Shown here: in pieces, positions 43,597-54,219 of the stretch | Numbering within the stretch: position 1 is the first letter of the stretch | How the letters are laid out: each line of letters begins with the position of its first letter | Assembly (NCBI GenBank): GCA_037176725.1 | Contig: JAZBRS010000054.1 | Location: 13,968,001-14,032,000, forward strand | DNA: 64,000 nt | Direction: 5' to 3' | From: Posidonia oceanica | Lineage: Eukaryota; Streptophyta; Magnoliopsida; Alismatales; Posidoniaceae | Translations under genes and position numbers: made by a program | Notes under the pieces: model-generated | Database searches by the model: none | Told to the model about the DNA's origin: nothing | What the model saw: only the letters and a program-made list of their open reading frames with translations

Positions 43597-44210
43597 TGTT
43601 GAACATTTAATTAATCAAGTTTAAGTTGGGCTTAATTAGGCCCATGATACTTGATTAAATAATGCTCATGTTAAGTCCATTACATTACCTTTGTTAATAA
43701 AAATTAAATGTTTAATAATAAGTCCAAAAGAGTAAGTCCAATGGAGGAAATATTTTAGAGGGTACTTTTGTGCATGAGTGTGGAACTTTAGTCTCACATT
43801 GGAGAATAGTAAAATCTTGGATGATTCTATTTCTAAGGAGCTCTAGAACAATTGTTCACAGGAGCTTGGAATACGCATGGATGACCACACATGCGCACCA
43901 GGCCGGGTCGGGCTCGGGCTTCGGGCTTGAGGGAATGGTCTTCGGGTACTTTTTGCACAAAATTACACTAGCTAGTCAAGTTTAATTAAGGTCTTACCTT
44001 AATTAATGACAATCTGGCTAGACAAAATGCGTCCTCCAATGGGTGTTTCCAAACTGCGTGGAAAGGGTCTTGTCTTCCAATGGGTGTTTCCAAATCGAGA
44101 CGGATATATGGGACGAGAGGAGAGACGGTTATAGGATTATCCTTCTTCTTCCTGACGCACTATCTTTTTCTGTCTCATCTCTGACAATTCTTCAGAATCC
44201 TTCTCTACCA
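43597..44210 (+). repeat. Probable 5' LTR of a copia element
   Basis: It starts TGTTGAACATTTAA and ends about CTCTACCA; a leader leads on to the gag ATG at 44561. The right boundary is uncertain because no standard primer site was recognised (TTGGTGCTATTGATTC follows). No second copy of this LTR is in the window for comparison. Confidence 0.45.
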
Positions 44211-44560
44211 ATTGGTGCTATTGATTCTGAGGCGACTGAGGTGTGATCGCCATGTAGACGAGAACCTGGTACGTTCTCAATCTATTGGATCGTTTTATCC
44301 TGAGAGGAAAAGCATGGAACCGTGTGTACCAGTGTGGGTCGCTGTTTTCTCTAAGGCAAGTCCTTTGGGACGACTCGATCAGATAAGATCTAACATTATT
44401 TCTCTGTTTTTGTTTCTGTTACTTGCATTGGTTGTTCATGGCTTTTCCTGGATCTTATGTTATGGCTTTAATTGGCATGTTAATCAATACAATTAACATG
44501 TTTATGCATATAGTTTCACGTATTTTTCCTTCAATCTAAGAGAAAATAGATTTGCTTAAC

Positions 44561-45271
44561 ATGTCTAGTACTGTCTCAATTAGATCTAGGGTAGACATGG
44601 CCAGAATGCTGGAGAAATTCTCCAATCCTCACTTCAAACATTGGCAACAACGTATGAAGATCTGGTTAACCATGTTAGGGTTACTGTCCTTTATAGAGTC
44701 TGATTGTCCTAAGCCAGATGCTTTTGACTCTAAAAGCACAAAGAAAATCATTGAGTGGAAGGAGAAGGATCAACTGACACGTTATTGTATACTATCAACA
44801 CTATCCAATGTGTCGTTTAATGTATACAGTACATCCTCCTCCTCAACAGCAAAGGCGCTTTGGGGTGCCCTGGATCGGAAATATAATACTGAGGACCAAG
44901 GTCTAGAAAAGTATTATGTTTCCAAGTTTTTGAAGTATCAGATGGTTGAGGGCAGGTCGTTGACTGAACAAGCTCATGAATTTTTATTCCTGCGTCATAG
45001 CCTTCAAGAGGCAGACATGAAGCTTCTTGAAAATTTTATTGTCATGTCAATCATTGAGAAATTTCCAAAGTCTTGGGAGGATTTCGGTCTGGATCTCAAG
45101 CACAAGAAAAGAAATTTGACCCTTGATGATCTTATGATTGACATAGCAATAGAGGAAGAACACCGGAGTCAGAAACATGTGATGCTTGTGGAGAGCAACG
45201 CCCGGGTCAATGTGATAGTAGATAACCAGCCAAGTAAAGATCAGAAAGGAAAATCAAAAAACAAAAATTAA
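44561..45271 (+). pseudogene. Copia gag, frame broken at the zinc knuckle
   Basis: The ATG at 44561 opens a frame to the TAA at 45269-45271. The product has the UBN2/gag features of plant copia: FKHWQQRMKIWLTMLG near the start, ALWGALDRKY in the middle, FIVMSIIEKFPKSWEDF and a Lys-rich end. The zinc knuckle lies just after the stop in another frame (CGQVGH at about 45325) and also carries two TAG codons at positions that are usually Trp or Lys in the family. The gag body is therefore intact while the nucleic-acid-binding end is lost. Confidence 0.82.
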
Positions 45272-46978
45272 GGCAAAGACCAAGATCCAGAAAAAACCTA
45301 GGAACAAACCATGCTAGAACTGTGGTCAGGTTGGGCATTAGTGGAGGGAATGTCCCTCCAAGAAAGCTAAGTTACCTGGAGCCACTGATGGAGTGCTGGT
45401 CAACATGGTGACCTCTGCTCTTGAAAACAATGACAGGTATCTTACTGTAAAACCTAAAATCTTTACTATTTATGAATCACATTATTGGATTGTTGACACT
45501 GGGGCTAATGTGCATGCTTGCGTTGACAAGTCTCTGTTTGTGTCTTATCAGCCCGTTAGTGGGAGGATTGTGATGCTTGGGGACCTGACGACTGCAGATG
45601 TGAAGGGCGAGGGTCGTGTGGAACTGAAGATTCCTTTTGGAAAGGTTCTGACTTTACACAAAGTCAAACATGTTCCTACGATACTCCTGAACATCCTGAG
45701 TGGTCCCATATTAGTTAGAGAAGGTTTTCGGTTAGATTGTAAATGTAATAAAGTTGTTGTTTCACATTTAAGTACTGGTGTTTTTTATGAAAAAAGTTAT
45801 TTGTGTGATGTTGAAGATTTGTTTAAACTTCATGTTGAACATGTTAACAACGCATGTGTGAATGATGATAATGTTCATTCTATCATTTATAGTATTGAAT
45901 CTTCTGATATTTGGCATGAACGTTTAGGACATGTTAATTTTGATTCGCTTAAAAGAATGATGAATTTGAATATTATTCCTAAGGTTGCCATTGATAGAAA
46001 ACATAAATATGAAATATGTGTGCAGGCTAAACAACCTAAAAACCTTTCCATGTGGTTGATAGAAAATCAGATATACTTGATTTAGTGCATACAGATGTTT
46101 GTGAATTTAATGGCATGATAACTAAGGATAATAAGAAATATTTCATCACATTCATTGATGATTGTAGTAGATATTATTATGCCTATTTATTGAAAAGTAA
46201 AGATGAGGCTCTTAATAAATTTTTAATTTATAAAAGTGAAGCTGAAATACAAACTGGTAAGGTACTTAAAAGATTAAGATCTGATAGGGGTGGAGAATAC
46301 ACGTCTAACATGTTTCAACAATACTGTCAAAGTGCCAGTACTGTACATGAGGTGATGGCTCCATATTCACTACAGTCAAATGGGATAGCAGAACGGAAAA
46401 ATAGAACCCTGACAGATATGATACATGCTCTACTGCAAACCTCTGGATTACCTACTTATATGTGGGGAGAAGTTTTAAATACAGCTTGCTATATTTTGAA
46501 TAGAGTTCCCCATAAGCATAAAGAAAGTAGTCCTTTTGAGCTTTGGAGAGGTCGCAAGATAAGTCTCAAATATCTCAAAGTGTGGGGGTGTCTTGCAAAA
46601 GTACTAATCCTAGAACACAAGAGAAAGAAATTAGGACCTAAAACAGTAGATGCCATATTTTTGGGTTATGTGGAAACTAGTTATGCCTATAGATTCTTAG
46701 TCATAAGATCTAATGTTTCAGGCATAGATGTTAACACTATAGTAGAATTTCGTGATGCAATATTCTTTGAGAATGTGTTTCTCATGAAGACAGGTGTTCT
46801 CCGAAGTGTTTCTTCTGTAGATTCTACCCCTACTACTAGTTCCATTCCTGATTATGTGGAAAGGATGGCACATGTGGGGGATGAACCTGATGGTGTTATT
46901 TTTAGACCAGATCAGTCTGTGGAAATAACTGAGCCTAGGAGAAGTAAGAGAGTTAGGATATCCAAAGATCTTGGAAGT
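45272..46978 (+). pseudogene. Copia protease and integrase, frameshifted and cut off by an insertion
   Basis: Downstream of gag are the protease motif (VDTGANVHA, about 45495), the pre-integrase block (WHERLGHVNFDSLKRM, about 45913) and a damaged HHCC finger in which one Cys is Tyr (KYEICVQAK). A frameshift near 46035 leads into the integrase core, whose three acidic residues are all present: LVHTDVCEF (about 46090), LRSDRGGEY (about 46280) and NGIAERKNRTL (about 46380). The usual Arg-rich RRSKRVRI segment follows, then the frame runs straight into a gypsy LTR at 46979. The reverse transcriptase region is missing from the window. Confidence 0.85.
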
Positions 46979-48476
46979 TGTAGATATCCCATTTTCGCAT
47001 TTCCCAGAGTTCTTGAAAGATAGGAACCTTTGAGGTGCCCTAGATCACACAACTAAGGCATAATAGCACATCTTACAGATTTCCCGTGATTTGTTTAAAA
47101 GCATCGCTTGATTTTACTTGACTCAAGGTCGTTAGCTGTGGCAAAGCTAACTCACTCAGACTGGTGGTAGGTTAGAGCACCTTGAGTACCCTTTGTTTCT
47201 ACTCAAATTAGTGGTAGATTCGAGTTAGATAGGATGTTTTCATGATTTCACGAAATTTCTGAAGTTTTCCGGGCTTTTATCATATTTCTCTGGATTAAAA
47301 TAAAACATAGGGCTAAAAATGCAAAAAGACTAGACAGTTGCCTCCCCAAGCAGCGACATAGCATAGCCGCCATTTAGAGTGGTGACTAGACTATGCAGGC
47401 GCCTATGGCAGCGGCGACTGAACTCTGGGCAGATCTGGGCACTCAAAACCTGAGCTTTCATCTGGTCCACACACCAACAAGGCACCGCTGCCAGCGGCGA
47501 CTTGCTGACGTGGACCTTCTTTGACCAAGTCTAGCAGAAATATCTGAGTCATAGGCGCCAGTTACATCGGTGACTAGAGGTCGCAGACTCATCTGGGCCC
47601 TTCAAAATCTGATCTTTCATCTGATCCGCACACTAGCTAGGCGCTAGTGCCATGGGCGACTTGATGATGTGGACATCTCTGACCCAGTCAAACGGGAATA
47701 TCTGAGTCTCAGGCACCTGTGTGAGCGGCGACTTGCTGACGTGGACTCTTTCTTTGACTCGGTCAACGTGCTTCCATGTCATTTAGGGGAGATATTTGTG
47801 CTAGGCGCCAGTGCATTCGGCAACTAGCTATAAATATCAATTTGCTTCTGGAATCTTCCTAGATCTGATCCATTCGTGCCCCACACATCTATAAATAGAC
47901 CCCATGAGTTAGTGCTCAGGGGGTGGTACTTCCAAAAGGAGTGAGAGCTAGAAGAGACCAATCTAAGAATCATCTTCCAAAATCCTAGATCCTAGAGATC
48001 ATCATCAATCCTAGATCCTAGAGATCCCGAGCCTAGCCGGATCTCCAACTGTGCCTCCTCTTTCTCATCTCACAGTTCATAGCACGAGGGTGAAGGGAGT
48101 GTTTCTTCCATCTATTTCTTTATTTTCATTTACATTATTTAATTAGGACCCATAGCATATGCATGCGAGGAACCACCCTGGTTAGTATTAGCTACTTTTG
48201 TCTATGTTATTTCTCGTTTATCTGATCTATTTACTACACCCGAACTTACCCATATCTATTCTTGTTATTTTGAAGGAAAGGAAATCGCTCCCTAGCACGA
48301 AGATGCCGTTGGACAACACCCTACCGCTGATCCAGTGAGTCGACGATCCACATCCTCCACATCTGCCCCCAGGCGCCTTGTCCGCCCATTGACGAGTGGT
48401 GATCACATCAAGTAGACGACGTCGTGGAAGTGCCGACTACTTCATCTTCATCCACCCCCTATTTTCCACATCTACA
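46979..48476 (+). repeat. 5' LTR (1498 bp) of Tat/Ogre-like gypsy element A
   Basis: Starts TGTAGATATCCC and ends CTACA (TGTAG/CTACA inverted repeat), inserted in the copia integrase region after GAAGT (46974-46978). The same sequence, diverged, begins element B at 54220. U3 contains about three copies of a 160-bp unit (47395-47850) with GGCGCC, GGCGACT and TGACGTGG words. TATAAATA at 47890-47897 is the likely promoter. The primer site TGGCGATCATGG starts at 48481. Confidence 0.85.
47890..47897 (+). promoter_or_regulatory. TATA box of LTR A
   Basis: TATAAATA, conserved at the equivalent place in LTR B (55440-55447) together with the following AGTGCTCA word. Confidence 0.65.
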
Positions 48477-48480
48477 GAAT

Positions 48481-48500
48481 TGGCGATCATGGTGGGACCA
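48481..48500 (+). other. Primer-binding site of element A
   Basis: TGGCGATCATGGTGGGACC follows the LTR end after four bases. It is conserved in element B (from 56094). The TGGCGA start would fit an arginine-type tRNA primer as described for Tat/Ogre elements, but the exact tRNA was not checked. Confidence 0.6.
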
Positions 48501-49888
48501 ACTTGAGCCAACCCTACGTGCTACGTGAGCGTATCTTTTCCTTCTTTTATTTATTGTTATAGATCTAGGTGTAGTTTTTGATTTGGGGGATCGTGCGTAT
48601 AAGTTTTAGCAACACCCAAACCTTTTTATTGGGTTTTCTTATTTCTGACGTTAGTAAAACCTCGCATCTAGTCGTTTTCCGCTTAGGGCGCTGGGTATTG
48701 TTAGCACTTTGAGGCAACGACTCGCTTTGGTGTCCATAGCTCTGACGACTGGGTTGGTTTTATTGAGGTCAGGAATCTTCCGCTCGCGGCCGCCTCTCTG
48801 AGAGGCGCCTTGTCTCATCGCCCTTCTCTGCGGCGACTAATAGAGGCGCTACTGCTATAGGCGACTGGTTCTGGGTACTGTTTTCCAGTGCATATCAGTA
48901 GTTTTTTTCGTATTTTGTGTTTTTTTAGGTCTGCAGTTGCATAAAAATCAAGCAAAAATCCTGTTCACCGTACTTTTAGCTTTTCATGGATTCTAGGCTT
49001 GTTTGCGTCCACCACTAGGGTGGAAACTATTTTCCTGATATTAGAGCTAAAGTTCCTTGAGGGAATCTTGCTCTAACTAAAACACATCAGATCGAACGAA
49101 CTAGGCCAGTGCAAGTCGCTCACCCATACTCGGTTTGGTTGTTATAGTTAGACTAAGAACTTGAGGTGTTCTAAGAACTTATTATTGACTCCGCCATTCT
49201 CTCTGGGTCAATAATAGTTCTTAGTAGATACTTAATGCTCAGATATTTTGTGTTTATTTACCGCTTTATGGATTGCTAGGAAACGACCTTAAGGACAGAA
49301 TCCTGGGTTGCGGGTCCCTCTTTAGAGAGACAAATCCGCCGCCTAGGCCCTCTTGGTGGACTCTCACGAAGGTCAAGGAGTGGTACCAAAGTGTCAAAAT
49401 CCTATTGAGTGACACCTAGATCTCCCAAAGTTGTCTTTACCCAGCCTAGGAACCCATTTATCGAGAGCATGCAGGTTTAATCAAGCGATTAATTAACCAC
49501 TTGAACAATTAAAAATTCTCGCATTGTTTGAGACCTGTGTTGGTTATTTTCTGTTTGTTGCGTGATCTGTCCAGGGCAGATCTTGGTTGCCAAAAGGACA
49601 GAGTTTTAGACGCCTGTCCAAGAGGTGCCTCGCTCTGCCGTTGGTTGACCCGACGCCGTGTTTAGCCGCCTGTCTGATAGGCGACTACAGGGAAATCGCA
49701 TCGGCGTGCCTTGTTTACAGAGTGGTTTGGCTAGAATCAGTGACAGGTTGCAGAAACGCTAGAATAGTTATTGAACAGTTGGTTATTTCCTTTTATTTTT
49801 ATTCAAATCAAGTCTATATTAAGTAGTGTTAATTGAATATGTAATTTCATTTCCAAGCACTTGTAACAATTTAAAGATAGTTTTGCAA
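48501..49888 (+). mobile_element. Untranslated leader of element A
   Basis: About 1.4 kb between primer site and gag. Parts of it match the leader of element B (61853-63230), including the CAACGACTCGCTTTG/CAACGACTAACTTTG and CACCACTAGGGTGGAAACTA segments. It has no coding frame of note. Confidence 0.7.
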
Positions 49889-51940
49889 ATGGAACGCATC
49901 AGCCTATCATCTGCCTCTACCTCCACTGCACAGACAAACATGGGCCAGGACGGGTTCTTGTTTAGAACTCCGATTTCAAACGCAGTAGAGCCAGAGACTC
50001 CTAATTTTTCACAAGCAATGGGCCAACGCAAGTTCTTTCATGCCTCCATCCCATTCAACTACTCCATTGGGGGGCCTACTCCTACATTCTCTGCACCAAA
50101 CTTCGGCAAAAGCCTATCTTATGAAGGAGACCTCGAAGAGGAAAGGGAGACAAGTCACTCTCAGCCATGGAGTACTCCACTCGAGCACACACCTCTCAGA
50201 GTAACCTCCCAAGTAGTGCCACCTACGTCGAATGCTTCCCATTTATCTAAAGAAGCAACTAATGAGGTCTACAAATTCCTGGCACGACACCACGCCTTGT
50301 TTGGGAGCCCACAAACCTCATCCGCCCATGGACCCTCTTTCCCAAATTCCTACCGCAGCCCATTAGCCACACCCACTTACACCCATGACATACCACCAAA
50401 CCCCATAGTAAACTTCACACAATACCACACAACGCCACCCTACCCTTCCATGCATCAAACCATGCCATCCACAACCAATTACTTCCCACAATACCCAGGA
50501 ACATCACACTCACCACAACCACTCCCAAACGCACAATCCTACTACACTCCATCACAATCCCTACCATTCTCACCACGTTATAACCCACCACAATTCCACC
50601 AAACTTATGGGCACCTAAATCAATGGCAACAGGTCATGCCAGGACCAGACATTAAAAGAATGATCTTAGAAGCATTGGCAGAAGCGGAGGTTACTTCAAA
50701 AGCACCAGTGGGCTATGATACCTCCAAATTCCCTCACTTTACCCTTCCACCAGGGTTTAAAATGCCAAAGATGAGGAGGTACAACGGGGCAGAGGACCCA
50801 AGAAATCACCTAGCAGCCTTCAACATGGACACTCTGCCATACCGATATGATCCGGGGCTCATTGTTTATCTTTTCTTTAAGACACTTGAGGGAGAGGCAC
50901 TAAGATGGTTTGACATGCTCACTGCCGATGGTCTCCAAGACTTTAAAACAGTGGAGGAGAGAATCTTGAACCAGTACAGTCACTGGGTGCCACACAAGCC
51001 AACTACAAGCGACCTCACTACTGAATGAATGAGAACTAATGAAGATTTCATTACTTTTGCCAGCAAGTGGAGGGACATGGCCGCTCGATCAAAGTGCCAC
51101 ATACCTGAGAGTCAAGCCGTGGAGATTATAGCCACCAATACTACAGGGGCATTGAAGGCTGGACTACTGGTTGGTGACTTTCATACCTACCACCAATTAT
51201 ACGAACGGGCTGCAAAGGTCATCCGTAATAAAGAAGACCTACCATTCCTGGAGCTTGAAGGTAAAGGTCGAAGGAAAGCTGCGGGGCATACCATAGAAGG
51301 TGTTACAGGAAGCATGACACAGCTATCAACCCAACAGAACCAGAAGGGACGGAGAGGCCAACAATTTCCACAACCTTAGTTCCAGCGGCAAGAACCTCAT
51401 CGGCAGCCGTCTCAACAATTTCAGCCCCAACAGTTCCAACACTCGTCAAACTTTCAACAGGGGCAAATAGGCAATCAGCACAAAGGGCCACCACAGGGGC
51501 AAAGAAATTACAACAATGTTCCTCCACCTCAAGCTTACAAGGGACCTAGAAGACAAAGCTACCCGCCACTTCCTAAAACACTCCCAGACGTGTTCAAGAT
51601 GTTGGTCGAAAGTGGGGACTTACAGCTTCCAATCCCGAAGCCAAACGCCCCCAACACAAACATGTCCAAATATTGTCCATATCATCAAAAGAATGGACAT
51701 ACCCTTGAAGAGTGCTTTGTACTGAAGGACAAAATATATGATCTGAATGATAAAGGGGAAATTATGTGGCCAGCTCTAAGGGACAGATTGAAAGCAGTGC
51801 AGGTGGAACAACATAAACTACAGATACACCAGAACCCTATGCCCCACCATCCAATGGCGCATATAGAAGCTGATAGCACCGCAGTTCAATCCAAGTTGCT
51901 AACCATTCAGCACCTAGAAGTAGACCCGGAAAATCTATAA
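49889..51940 (+). pseudogene. Gag of Tat/Ogre-like gypsy element A, two in-frame stops
   Basis: The ATG at 49889 starts a single reading frame to the TAA at 51938-51940. It is interrupted only by TGA (51026-51028) and TAG (51377-51379). The N-terminal third is rich in Pro, Thr and His. The retrotransposon gag domain follows (KMRRYNGAEDPRNHLAAF, LEGEALRWFDML, about 50760-50980). A Gln-rich stretch comes next, then a zinc-knuckle-like CPYHQKNGHTLEEC (about 51675) of the C-x2-H-x4-H-x4-C form usual in Tat/Ogre gag. No protease or pol follows; the sequence passes into a partial LTR of another family. Confidence 0.85.
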
Positions 51941-53515
51941 TTCCATTTTTCGGTGATGAGTTCCGGCCAAATGAGGCCGTCGGCCGTTGAGCTTGGCCGA
52001 GGATCCATCCCCCATTTCTTGCATCCCGAGGTCCCCCATGACCTCCCTGAACCTCCACGATGAGCCGTAGCTGAGCTCCATGAGCTCCCCGGTCCTCAAA
52101 TGGCCGGAGAACTCACCGGATTCCGGCGAGAGGCAAGTGGAGGCAGGGAGGACGATTTATTCATCCATTTTTTATGGTAATTGCATGTTTATGTTTGTAA
52201 ATGTCTACTCTAGCTCAGTGAATGCTTTTTGTTTCGTTTCGATCCATGTTGAATGGATTTACAAATTAAACACTCTGTCAGTACATTGGACGCTTAGCCT
52301 GGGGCATCCAACGTTGGACGCTACCATGGCCAATGTCCAACGTCCTGAAGTTCATTTTCGCATATTTTCATTTGTAAAATATTTTATACATCTTCTGTTG
52401 GTTTGTCCATGCTATATACAGCCTGTTTTGTTTCATCCCAATCATAATTCATTTATAATAGCATTTGAATTGAAAATATGCTTTCTTCCTTGAGTTTTTA
52501 TATTGAAATGAGTTTACAGGGTGTAAGATGCCATTTGTTGCAGCGTCTTACATAGGACGCTGTATTCAGTGGCGTCCAACACCTCTGTTCAGATTCCAAT
52601 GCCTTTATTTCACAGAATGTCTGTCAATAGCATTTGCGATATGATTTTTTTTTATGTTTGCAGTTAGATTAAATACATTTCATCTGAGATTAAACTTTCT
52701 TCTATTTTCTTTGGATTTATTTATTTAAAGGTTTATTTAACTCATTTGCCATATTATTTCGCATCCCTAAGTGTTTTCTTTGACATAATCTTTTGAGAAT
52801 GTTTGAATAAGTTTGAAAAGGGACATTAAAGTGTATGTCATGATTTATATCATATTCCAAGTGCTTTCTGGATTTACGTGAGTTACAATGATTTATATGA
52901 GTTTTATGTGTTAGATGCCTCAGTGCATGCGTCTAACGTTGGACGCTGTGCTTCCCAGCGTCCAACAGTTCCAGTAGGCAGGATCTTGTTATTTTGGCTT
53001 TCAATATTGATTCCAGGCATGTATGTTTGTGCTTTAATTTCTCAGATTGATTTGCATATTACAGTGGTCCCAAGGCTTTCAACTTTTGTTTCTCGACATG
53101 TTTTCAAAGGCATTTTGTACATTTTTTCAAAGGCATATAAGCATGATTTTCACTTGGCATGGCATAATCGCCTTCGGGCGTACAGTAATTGGCATCATTG
53201 CCAACATTTAGCCACAAATGAGCAGAATAGTCCAGAAAGACCAATTCCTACGGGCACATGGGGGTGCCTAACACCTTCCCTATGCGTAATCGGAGTCCTT
53301 GCCCGATCTCTGGCCCACAATGACTAGTGTTATGTCCTTTCTTGTTTTTTTATTGTTTTTACATTTTCGGGTTTTCCTCGTCTTCCCTGATTTCAAAATA
53401 GACTAGGTGGCGACTCCAAATTTTCTTTTCTTTTCTTCAGCCTTCGCCATTTTTACACCTTTTTGCTGTGACCAACGATTCGGCACATTCGAGTTGGTTC
53501 GATCGCATGGTTACA
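51941..53515 (+). repeat. Partial LTR related to the long solo LTRs (copy 3), 5' end lost
   Basis: The last 300 bases match the tails of the solo LTRs: AGAAAGACCAATTCCTACGG, GGGGTGCCTAACACCTTCCC, GGCCCACAATGAC and TAGGTGGCGACTCC. The end is probably TTACA at 53515, next to GGATG. The left part has three GTTGGACGC/GCGTCCAAC palindromic words (about 52300, 52550, 52945) not seen in the two solo LTRs. No TG start or left target copy was found, so a deletion probably fused it to element A gag. Confidence 0.65.
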
Positions 53516-53858
53516 GGATGAAACTGGGATGGAAGCTGAATGACTAAAGGGACTTATGTCTGATTTACCAATGGTAAAGAAGCCTCTTCCTGCAATCTCA
53601 GTACATTGTGATAGCATGACAATAATTGCCAAAATCAAAAGTTCCAAGTACAATTAAAAGCAAAGGAGACACACTCAAGTCAGACTAAAGTCTGTAAGGG
53701 AACTTGTGTCTGATGGGATTATAGTTGTAGACTTTATTGGTACCAAAGATAACACAGCTGATCCTCTGACTAAGGGTCTAGCTTTAGCCTTAGTTCAGAA
53801 ATTCAGGCTGGGGATGGGACTGAAACACACTAGGGATTCACAGGCAGCAGCAACCTAA
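53516..53858 (+). pseudogene. Copia RNase H C-terminus
   Basis: In plus orientation: KGLMSDLPMVKKPLPAIS, VHCDSMTIIAKIKSSKYN, then ELVSDGIIVVDFIGTKDN and ADPLTKGLALALVQKF before a TAA at 53856-53858. This is the end of a copia pol (RNase H and the conserved ADPLTKGL motif). It continues the copia element whose integrase stops at 46978, so everything between came in by insertion while the reverse transcriptase was lost. A TGA lies where a Trp is usual, and a second break follows KSSKYN. Confidence 0.8.
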
Positions 53859-54219
53859 CCTAACTGAGTAGAGATCCCACAAAGTAGGTTCAATGTGGTA
53901 GTAACAAGTTGTTTTTGTTAATATTTGTGACATCTCAAATACATAGTTATACTTGTGTATATGAGTGTCTGTTCCCCATAAGCCTAGAGATGTCATGACT
54001 GCAAGTTAGTAAGAGAATAATCTCTGAATGGGATCAAGTCTTATGACAGGATGCTAGCAGTACATCCTTGGAGATGCCCAACTAAATGATTGACCTTGAG
54101 TGGCCACAATAGAGGAATTGGGTTGTTCCTTGAAATCAATCATGATACAGGATTTGGATGCATGGCCGATAACGCATCAAACCTAAAGATCATCACCATA
54201 TCCTTTGTCATGTTGTTAC
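53859..54219 (+). mobile_element. Copia 3' region downstream of pol
   Basis: Non-coding sequence up to the start of LTR B. No polypurine tract or copia LTR start is reached, so element B probably inserted before the copia 3' LTR. The five bases GTTAC (54215-54219) would be the left target copy of element B. Confidence 0.5.
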
